Shown here in pieces: positions 33,501-40,616 of a stretch of 64,000 nucleotides of DNA. The position numbers and the translations under genes were made by a program. The DNA is from Nipponacmea schrenckii (Eukaryota > Mollusca > Gastropoda > Lottiidae), in assembly GCA_030562195.1 (NCBI GenBank), contig JAUJPP010000005.1, positions 1,426,001 through 1,490,000 of the forward strand, in the 5' to 3' direction. Every line of letters starts with the position of its first letter. Position 1 is the stretch's first letter. Below the pieces are notes generated by a model. It had not been told where the DNA came from, did not search any database, and worked only from the letters and a program-made list of their open reading frames with translations.

Positions 33501-36181
33501 CAATAAGGTGCAGAAGAGTAGGACGTAAAACTCCATTCATTTCATTTCTAATATTTTCCTACACCAGCTGGTAGCTCTGCCTCATTATTCCTGCTTCAAA
33601 ATGAAATGAAAAAATGGTCTCTTAAACAGAGCCCAAAATAATTAACAAATTTCCTCTGCTACTCTTTTAAAAAATTTCTTCATTTCATCTCAACCAAGCA
33701 TTCAACTTTAACCATCCTTTCAAATAAACATTCGTTATTTTCTAAAATATATATTTTTTTACCTTCAACAGAGAAGAGTTAGAAGAATTAAGAGTTCCGT
33801 ATGAACAAGAGAAGTTGCTATGCAACACGTTGATCAGCTATCTGCAAGGATTTCCATATACTCCTTTTACACCAACTACTCCAACCACGCCTACCACGCC
33901 CTCGACAGATTCTCCCACCTCCACCAGTGATAAACTACCTTATTCTTCTAGTTCAGGTAGGAATCCAAATCCTTATTTTACATCCATTGTCGGCCATCTT
34001 GAATTTCTCTTTAAGGACACTTAGACCAGAAATGGATGCCAAATAGCTAAAGCAAATAAAATGAACAGAAATTGAAAATGGCAAATTCGTCTGTTCTTCT
34101 GACTGTCCACCATTTTGATTATGTTGATCTCTGACCTTTCAGGAGCATCATCTGGTCCTGCAGAGGAATTGGAAGATGGGAATCTCATCTTATTAAAGAA
34201 ATCCGAAGACAATGATTTTATTGGTGGAAATGTGAAAAAAACTCAGAAGAAAAGAGGAAAGTCCCGAAAACCATCTATGGTAGGTATTTGTTTTAGATTT
34301 TTGAAGCTGTATTCCCTGTGGCACCTGTCAGGGATGTAGGTTAATTGGGCTGGCTAATAAGCTACAGGATGAGCATGTGTCCCAGAACAGCTGGAATCCA
34401 ATCAAGAAGAGCTAATTCCAGGCAGATTCTATCAAAGAATATTTAGTTCAGTTATCATAACCATGAAATTCTCATGCTTCCATTTTTATTTCAGACTAAA
34501 TTGATCACTCATTGTCCACAAGTGATCAGTCAGTTTGCATCATTAAACCTTCGAGCTCCTTGTAATGTACAAGAGATTCCAGCCTCATTAGAACAACTTC
34601 GAGCTAGAAAGGTTAGACTTTCATACTTCTTAATTCTCTATATGGCAGATCTTTATTCTCTATATGGCAGATCTTTATTCTCTATATGGCAGATCTTTAT
34701 TCTCTATATGGCAGATCTTTATTCTCTATATGGCAGATCTTTATTCTCTATATGGCAGATCTTTATTCTCTATATGGCAGATCTTTATTCTCTATATGGC
34801 AGATCTTTATTCTCTATATGGCAGATCTTTATTCTCTATATGGCAGATCTTTATTCTCTGTATGGCAGATCTTTATTCTCTGTATGGCAGATCTTTATTC
34901 CTCACAGTATTCTTTCTGTTGGTTTTTTTTACCAATATAAATCTTCATTTCGACTTCCAATCTTCATTCAAAATCTACATTTGTAATTCAAAAATCTACA
35001 TTTCTAATTCAAAATCTAGCTTTCCAATTCTAAACTACATTTCTAATTCTATAATTCTACAGCTTACTTTTCCAATTCAAAATCTACATTTCCAATTCAA
35101 AATCTACATTTCCAATTCAAATCTTCATTTACAATTCAAAATCTATACTTCCTATTCAAAATCTACTCTTCAAATTCTACATTTCCAATTCAAAATCTAC
35201 ATTTCCATTTCAAAATCTACATTTCCAATTCAAAATCTACATTTCCATTTCAAAATCTACACTTCAAATTCACATCTACACTTTCAATGCAAAATCTACA
35301 CTTCCTATTCAAGATCTACACTTCCTATTCAAGATCTACATTTCCATTTCAAAATCTACACTTCAAATTCAAATCTACACTTCAAATGCAAAATCTACAT
35401 TTCCTATTCAAGATCTACATTTCAATTTCAAATATAAATTTCCAATTCAAATTCTACATTTCAGTTGTTTTATGAGCAGATCTCTGAGACCCAGAGTACC
35501 GTGTCGCTGACTGAGAGTGGTATCTGTGAGATGTCTAGACAAGCCAGCAATACCGAGTCCTGTGGCAGTGCTTGTGAGACCCGTCCATCAGATCAAATCC
35601 TAGATGAAATAGTAGGAGGGAAAGACTACTGTCCAGAACATCCCCATGGCGATTCCTTTACGCAGATACCCGAACTTCAGTCTATGGAAGGTTCGGAGAC
35701 GCCACGGAATCTGAGTATCAGCAGTGGTAGCGTCATGTCAACAGATGTGGAAGAATTTGAGAGCAATGGACAATCGCTAGACAGTTCAGGTCACATGTCT
35801 CATTTCGACCAATCAGAAAACTCTTTACACAAAAAAGTCACAAAATCCTTGAATGAAGTATTAAAGATCCAATCCGAATCTGTCTCTCATAGTGATAACA
35901 AATCTAAGCTCAACCAATCGGAGGCCTTGTTTCATAACAATATAGAAAAATCTACCAGTATGAAAAGTGGCGATGCACGACCCAAAACTTTAAACGTGAA
36001 AGCCAATGATGTTGACATCGTGGATTCTGGCATCGTCAGCGACATTACAGAAGAATCGAATGGCATGTCTTATAACGAGAATGAAAAATTGTCTGGAACC
36101 GGCATATCAAAATCAGGTAACAATTCCAGTTGCCTGGAAACAGAGGAATTCGAAGAACAATCACAAACAACCAAACTTTAA
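24550..36181 (+). CDS. Bfr1/nuclear segregation-like coiled-coil protein
   Basis: Twelve exons: 24550-24589, 29472-29563, 29974-30102, 30577-30647, 30881-30982, 31466-31538, 32589-32692, about 33032-33188, 33772-33956, 34143-34279, 34495-34611 and 35465-36181 (about 641 residues). The first half is a charged coiled coil with the words KFEEDLERLTNNLKEL, AIRKLEWNLAHHSYRL, EERRIVAEIDKLKRSK and IDELYAGKRKLYEDFKRNQ. The pairing of EIDxLKRSK with a later DELYxxK segment recalls the yeast Bfr1 family of polysome and mRNP-associated proteins; this is from memory of the family pattern. Then come a Thr-Pro-rich stretch (PTTPTTPTTP), a basic KKTQKKRGKSRK patch, a conserved FASLNLRAPCNVQEIP segment and a Ser/Glu-rich tail of 238 residues with DSGIVS, a phosphodegron-like motif. 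Exon 7 to 8 is off frame by one base. Intron 1 is 4.9 kb and its donor is GTTAGA, so exon 1 is less certain. Confidence 0.72.
24985..25632 (+). repeat. minisatellite, about 33-bp unit, about 20 copies, Bfr1-like intron 1
   Basis: Copies of TTGTAGTTGTTAATCTGTAG followed by TCAGTGCTCAATT, with variants every few units. Confidence 0.92.
26014..26345 (+). mobile_element. MITE-like element, right end decayed
   Basis: The left terminus AAAGGGATACTGTGTCTTAA and all internal family words are present. The right terminus is not recognisable. Confidence 0.75.
26690..27480 (+). repeat. minisatellite, 54-bp unit, about 14 copies, Bfr1-like intron 1
   Basis: Units hold GCACTGGCCTAGGTCACAAG, TATTAGGTGTTATAAGAGAT and ACTCTCCTATAGAA. 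A lone related unit (GTGTTATAAGAGATGCTCT, then AGCACTGG) lies at 55610-55655. Confidence 0.92.
27860..28172 (+). mobile_element. MITE-like element
   Basis: Left end AAGTGATACTGGGTTTTAGC and right end TTTTAAGACACGGTATCTCT are diverged inverted termini of the AAAGGGATACTG family. The internal words are intact. Confidence 0.75.
28735..28880 (+). mobile_element. degraded SINE body
   Basis: CTACAGGCTATGCATATTAA, CAACAGTTGGAAATC and CACATTGCACAGAGCAAGGC are altered words of the SINE body. The head and tail are gone. Confidence 0.55.
28996..29395. mobile_element. TIR element with subterminal repeats and TA target duplication
   Basis: The element starts CTGTAAGGCTACAAAT and ends AAATTAATGCG-type sequence followed by TAGCCTTACAG, with TA on both outer sides. 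Next to both ends are several copies of ACAAATTAATGCG in inverted order. A second copy in opposite orientation lies at 48657-49075. The TA duplication suggests a Tc1/mariner-type transposase acted on it; it is non-autonomous. Confidence 0.8.
29621..29830. mobile_element. short TIR element (about 210 bp)
   Basis: The ends AAACCGCGTTTCCACTT and AAGTGGAAACACAGTTT are imperfect inverted repeats. The interior is rich in TTAAAGC words. It lies between exons 2 and 3 of the Bfr1-like gene. Confidence 0.65.
30165..30525 (+). mobile_element. tRNA-derived SINE, full length
   Basis: Head GTGGCTCAGTGAGTTAAACG, B box GGTTCAATCCCAGCG, body CAGTTGGAAATTGC and tail AGGACTTAAAACTCCATTC. It lies in an intron of the Bfr1-like gene, 50 bp upstream of exon 4. 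Confidence 0.9.
31160..31442 (-). mobile_element. MITE-like element close to exon 6
   Basis: The termini AAAGGGATAATAGGTCTTAA and GCTAAGACGCAGTTTCATTT flank the usual internal words. It ends about 24 bp before exon 6 of the Bfr1-like gene. Confidence 0.75.
31545..32130 (+). repeat. tandem repeat (about 60-bp unit) interrupted by a degraded copy of exon 6 and its upstream MITE
   Basis: Units hold TCAAATATTTTTGGTACTTT, GAGTCACAGCTAGAGTCAC and AGCTTAAAGGGATTTGGCCA; about four lie left and two right of the gap. The gap, 31790-31990, parallels 31320-31545 with many small deletions. It includes a remnant of exon 6 at about 31940-31990 (AAATAAGCAAGACGCATGAA). The exon copy is broken and cannot code. 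Confidence 0.75.
32228..32385 (+). repeat. two-copy tandem repeat in Bfr1-like intron 6
   Basis: CTTGGCTATACATAGCAATT and ATTAGAATGATAGTTTGACA occur twice about 100 bp apart. Confidence 0.7.
32715..33005 (+). repeat. minisatellite, about 39-bp unit, about seven copies
   Basis: Units carry AGATTGTTTTAAGTAATTTT and CCTGGGCTCTGTCTGA. They fill most of the intron between exons 7 and 8 of the Bfr1-like gene and reach close to the broken exon 8 acceptor. Confidence 0.88.
33020..33035 (+). other. frame mismatch at the exon 7 to exon 8 junction of the Bfr1-like gene
   Basis: Exon 7 ends in phase 2 at 32692. The clearly coding frame of exon 8 (EIDELYAGKRK) needs one base plus a preceding AG where the sequence has TTTAAGAAATTG. 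A single missing base in the acceptor would restore both a good TTTAG acceptor and the frame. No other AG fits the phase. Confidence 0.65.
33228..33548 (+). mobile_element. tRNA-derived SINE, near full length
   Basis: Head GTGGCTCAGTGAGTTAGACA, B box GGTTCAATCCCAGC and tail AGGACGTAAAACTCCATTC, with a small internal deletion near 33450. Confidence 0.88.
34626..34905 (+). repeat. 22-bp minisatellite, about 12 near-identical copies, Bfr1-like intron 11
   Basis: The unit is TCTCTATATGGCAGATCTTT plus AT. Because 22 is not a multiple of three and the unit has no stop in any frame, all three forward frames are open across the array. It begins about 15 bp after the exon 11 donor. Confidence 0.95.
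34945..35460 (+). repeat. degenerate 18-20-bp repeat field before the last Bfr1-like exon
   Basis: Variants of CATTTCCAATTCAAAATCTA run for about 500 bp, right up to the TTTCAG acceptor of exon 12. One frame stays open through both this field and the 22-bp array. Confidence 0.88.
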
Positions 36182-37020
36182 CATTTATCGATTTCTAGTT
36201 TGAAATTGAAATGTATATACATATAACTTATTTTTGTATATTTTATTCCAACTTTTGAGGCAATTTGATAAAAATGGATGTCCAGCTTGAAGTTTGGATA
36301 ATTGGTATTCCTATAATTATCTGACTATATAAAAACATCTACTAGTTAGGTCAAAGGTTCCGAGGTAAGGACTCGAACTACCTTTGTATGACGAAAATGC
36401 AATTTAATATTTATTCTTAAGTTTAAAAAGTGAATTTTACGATTTTTATGAATTTTTATGAATTGTTGCAATGGGTTATTTTTATGCATTTTGGACATTT
36501 TTAGTAGAAAATGATGGCCTTATGGTAATTGAGTGGCCTGAAAACAAGATTGTCCACAAAAGCAATGACCATGTCATTAAAGGGAAGTGGTCTTCAAATT
36601 TATCAGTTCACTAGATGAAAGAATCTTATTAAAAGTACCTTTTAAAATATGAAATTCTACTTCTGGTTTGTCTACAATTAGATAAGGACTTCTTGCTGGT
36701 GTGTTAATATATTAGAGGCCCACATCCCTTTAATACAGGAGTTTGTATGTATATTTTGTTGTGAATGTAGAACATATTGTAACATATTGACTATTTTTAT
36801 CAACTTTCAAATGTATTTTAAGTGATCTTTTCCTTAGATTTTAACAATTGAAAAATACCTGACATTCAGGACAAAAAAGGCTGTGAACAACTTTTTAATT
36901 AAATCATTTCATTTTTTTTTCTAAAAATTATTTTTAAAAGAGATCTTTGGGTGGATCATGCAGTTTTGAAAGATTTTTTAGTGTTTCAATATATGAGCGC
37001 AATTTTAAACCTTTTTAAAT
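36182..37020 (+). other. 3' UTR and downstream region of the Bfr1-like gene
   Basis: AT-rich, no coding exon. GTACATACATATA-type and TTTTTATGAATTTTTATGAAT repeats occur. No single polyadenylation hexamer stands out. Confidence 0.45.
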
Positions 37021-37026
37021 GGCCTA

Positions 37027-37090
37027 ACCTCATCACATGCTGTTGTTGATGCATGTTTCGGATACATTATCCTCATCAGGAGATTAAGTT
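37027..37090 (-). ncRNA. hammerhead ribozyme-like motif
   Basis: On the minus strand CTGATGA (37079-37073) is followed by a perfect 5-bp stem II (GGATA, loop ATG, TATCC), then GAAA (37059-37056), then a 5-bp stem III (CATGC, 10-nt loop, GCATG), then U. The flanks AATCTC and GAGGTT can pair as stem I. The nucleotide at the usual cleavage position is G and two extra bases follow it, so this copy may be inactive. Such motifs occur in Penelope-like elements and retrozymes. Confidence 0.55.
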
Positions 37091-37104
37091 CAGATATTAA
37101 GGGT

Positions 37105-37501
37105 GAAGTGTACACACTACAACATTTCTGCAACATTTTTCCAGCATTCATAATTCCAGTATCAATGTTGGAAAAATGTTGTCAGCGTGAACAGAGTTGT
37201 TGTTTGTTGGAAAATGTTGGAAACTTGTTGGAAAATTGTTGGAAAATAATTGCCAAGGTAATTTTTTACAACAATTTTTGCAACTTGTTGGAAAATGTTG
37301 GTCAGTGTGAACCAAAAAAAAACAGGTTCACAACATTATTCCAACATTTTTCCAACATCAGACTGATCATGTGACGCTGAATTTAGGTCATGTGATGAAC
37401 AATTTTCAAACATGTTGTTAAAGTGTTGCTATAGTGTAAACAGAGCATGTTGGAAGAATTGTTGTAAAAAAGTTGAAAAAATGTTGTAGTGTGTACACTT
37501 C
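37105..37501. mobile_element. MITE with exact 20-bp terminal inverted repeats
   Basis: The first 20 bases (starting GAAGTGTACACACTAC) are the exact reverse complement of the last 20. The interior is rich in CAACATTTTTCCAACA and its complement, making the element largely self-complementary. No coding capacity. Confidence 0.85.
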
Positions 37502-37793
37502 TTTACTTTCCAAAACTCATGGCATATATGTAAACAGGAAAGCAAATTCCACAAACAGAATTAGGGTGAAATAGAGCTGGATCATTTTGAAACAGAAATA
37601 TTGATAAGGTTCTATAACTGTAGGGCTAATATTGAACATATTTCTTTTTGTTTGAATATATTTAGATAAATCAGGGTTTTTATTTATTGTTAAATTATTT
37701 TCAAGTTTATGATGTGTTATGCTCAAACCTGACAACAATAGAACTTGTAAGTTTAAAATCATAGTCACTATTTCGTAGTTAATAGTAAATATT

Positions 37794-38127
37794 TAAAGTG
37801 ATACTGTGTCCTAGAATGAACATAAAATTTAAGTTCTCAAGAATGGTCAATATGAGTATATATTCATCAGTGAACTTACCTGGTGTTATAAAGTAACAGA
37901 ATCTCTTAAAATAAGGAAACCTCACAAAACTAAGGCATTTTTGAAAAACACTTAATCTATGTCAATAATCAAATGCATCTTTATGGATAATTACTAAGTT
38001 TTTTGGATATTTATTTATTTTTTATGTTATTTAGGACAGCAGGTATATTTACTGATGAATAGAGCTCTTATTGGCCAAGTTTAAAATTTTCAAATTTTAC
38101 TTCATTCTAAGACACAGTATCCCTTCA
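37794..38127 (+). mobile_element. MITE-like element
   Basis: Left end AAAGTGATACTGTGTCCTAG and right end TTCTAAGACACAGTATCCCTT with all internal family words. One of the better preserved copies. Confidence 0.85.
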
Positions 38128-38930
38128 AACTCTAATCTATTATATTATAATTATTATTATTATTGGACACCCACAGCTGGTCTGTTATTTATTTTATTTA
38201 TTTAATGTAATTGTAGAAATTGTGTATTGAAATTTTAGATACCCCAACTTTAAGCCTTTTTTTTTGGTAAATGAGTCATTAGATATGAATTTTGGACTAT
38301 TTTATGACAAAGTTTTTTTCTGGATATTTTTGTTGTATTATGAATGCTACCTATTTCATTCTGTTGTAAACAGGTTTGGCACTATCATTAAAAATATCAA
38401 GCAATATAAAACAATATCTGCCCTTGATGTCAAAACTTTCTTGTTTTATTTGAGCATTCAAAAAGATTCAAATGACAATTTATATTGATGCAAATAAATT
38501 ATGATATGATTTTCACTAATATCTAGTTTGAAAATTGGTAAGTTTTCAAATTAATTTATTACACTTTTTGATCTCTTACAAGGCATTAACTTGTGCCATG
38601 TAAGATGTAAAGATTAAGTTTGCAAAAGAATTTAAAGTATGGTAAGTTCTATATAGGTTGTTTGAGATTGAAAGTGCTATCAGTTAAGTTACGGTGTTTT
38701 GACATCTAGATGTATAATATAAGTATTAAAACTGACCTTGTGAATACCAGTTTTTGTATTACCACAATGTCAGCTTTACAGACTTCAGTTATACATTTTC
38801 CTGTTGTATTACAACTTCATTATACATGTTATATGTCACTATTACTAACATGTTGACTCTACAAGTCAAGATACTAGCTAACATGATATACAAAGTTCAT
38901 CTTAACATACAATGTTGCTATTAAAAACTG
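38128..38930. other. gene-free AT-rich stretch
   Basis: No exon could be supported. A TTATTATTATTATTATTGG tract near 38145 is followed by GACACCCACAGC, possibly an element tail. Confidence 0.4.
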
Positions 38931-38939
38931 TAACTGACT

Positions 38940-39110
38940 GAATAGCACTGTTGACTGTAGTACCTTGTTGACTGGACTGTACACTGTTGACTGGACTGTA
39001 GACACTGTTGACTGTAGTACATTGTTAACTGTAGTACATTGTTGACTGTACTGATGACACTGTTGACTGGACTGTACACTGTTGACTGGACTGTACACTG
39101 TTGACTGTAT
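38940..39110 (+). repeat. minisatellite, about 19-bp unit
   Basis: Copies of TGTTGACTGGACTGTACAC and TGTTGACTGTAGTACAT alternate for about 170 bp. Confidence 0.88.
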
Positions 39111-39304
39111 GCAAGTATAAATGTAGATAAAAATTATATTTTAAAACAGGAGTACACGTGATTGAAATGATTGAATAAAAAATATTGAAAATCTTGAAGT
39201 TTTATTCTATTGGTATTTGATCAAACACAGATTTGATGATTCAGCAATACTGGTTGTTAGGAAGAATTTGCCAGGGGAAAATAGAGATCGAAACCGAGTG
39301 GAAG

Positions 39305-39625
39305 TAGGGGGAGGATGAAGGTTAGGCAAGGCTGTATGGATGGGGGCAGTTTGGAACGGTATAGGAGCATGGGGGTTGATAGCCTCCATGACAGTTAAAG
39401 GGGGGAGGGGGTGTTATAGGGGGGTAAGGGAAGAGAAAGAAACCTGCAGAGTAGATGGAGGATGAAAGGTAAGGCAAGGCTGTATGGGTGGGGGCAGTTT
39501 GGAACGGTGTAGGAGCATGGGGGTTGATAGCCTCCATGACAGTTATACGGGGGGGGGGGTATATGAGGGTGAGGGAAGAGAAAGAAACCTGTGGAGTAAA
39601 TGGAGGATGAGAGATTAGGTAGGGC
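39305..39625 (+). repeat. tandem repeat, about 146-bp unit, just over two copies
   Basis: Units contain GGGGCAGTTTGGAACGGT, GGTTGATAGCCTCCATGACA and GAAGAGAAAGAAACCTG. It is G-rich on the plus strand, unlike the surroundings. Confidence 0.88.
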
Positions 39626-39629
39626 TGTT

Positions 39630-39890
39630 CTAAACCTACGAGTCTTTAAAATTAACCTACCCCAAACCTAGCTTATCTAGAGTATACGATTCGGTAGCTG
39701 AGGCTGTTCTTAGCCTTACGAGTCTTTAAAATCAACCTACCCCAAACCTTGCTTATCTAGAGTTTACGATTCGGTAGTTAACCTAGCCTTTCTGAGTTTA
39801 GGATTCGGTAGCTTAGTGGCTTCCCCACTTCATCAGTATCATACAAGTCGCATGTTCGAATTTTATGCCAGTCTAAAACGCTATCAGTTG
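39630..39890 (+). mobile_element. dispersed relative of the tRNA-like satellite, plus orientation
   Basis: CAACCTACCCCAAACCTAGC occurs in a short tandem duplication. It is followed by CGGTAGCTTAGTGGCTTCC (A-box like), then CGCATGTTCGAATTTTATGCC (B-box like) and GCCAGTC. The same order appears, reversed, in each monomer of the 56985-62370 array. Confidence 0.7.
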
Positions 39891-40127
39891 AAGATAAATA
39901 AAGATTATACCTATTTTTATATCAATGGTCTAAGGGACAGAACTCGATTTAAAGTGAAGTTGAATTAATTGTTGTTTGTAGCCTAAAGGGAGTTTTGCTA
40001 TTGAGTTAAAAATCTGACAGTTCTATTGATTCAATCAGGTCTCTTATACCCGATGCTGCTTCCAATCCCCTTTGGAGTGTTAACATTTTTGATTTGATAT
40101 TAATTTACATGACATAGGCATTACAAA

Positions 40128-40400
40128 AAAAAAATGAAATGAATAGTGTTTTACGTCCTACTCTTCTGCACCTTATGAGCTAATGTAGACGGCAACCCAT
40201 GCAGTGTGCAATGAGAAAAATTTTGCCAGGACAGTGGCATTGGCCGGCTGTTTTGGGGATTTCCTACTGGTGGAATTTTAACTTACACAGCCTGTAGCAC
40301 ACGGGGCCTCGGTTCATTTGTCCCATCCGAACGACTTGAAGCTTTCCATGTCAGTTCCTCCGACATCATCACTGACAAGGGGAAACCTGGCTGACAAACT
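40128..40400 (-). mobile_element. SINE, head missing
   Basis: Minus-strand body and tail of the tRNA-derived SINE (tail AGGACGTAAAACACTATTC at the low-coordinate end), located 220 bp upstream of the ketohexokinase start codon. Confidence 0.8.
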
Positions 40401-40616
40401 GGCATTAAAAACGTCGATTGATGCAGTATGCTTAATGATAAGCGAATATAAGAAAATGAAGTTGAATTCCTTCAAAAGGATCAGTTTCAAAACCATTTTC
40501 TATCGTGTTTTCTAGTTGCAAAAATTTTATTAATTTAAACGTGTTCTGTAGCCATTTCCAAAATTTCAAATCGAGTTACTTCCCTTGGACCGTGTCGTTT
40601 GGCGTGATAAAAGAAA

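Noticed and set aside
34474..35437. Three overlapping long open frames with YSLYGRSLFSIWQIF repeats
   Set aside because: All three come from the same stop-free 22-bp repeat in an intron. Only the first part of one of them is real exon 11 coding sequence.
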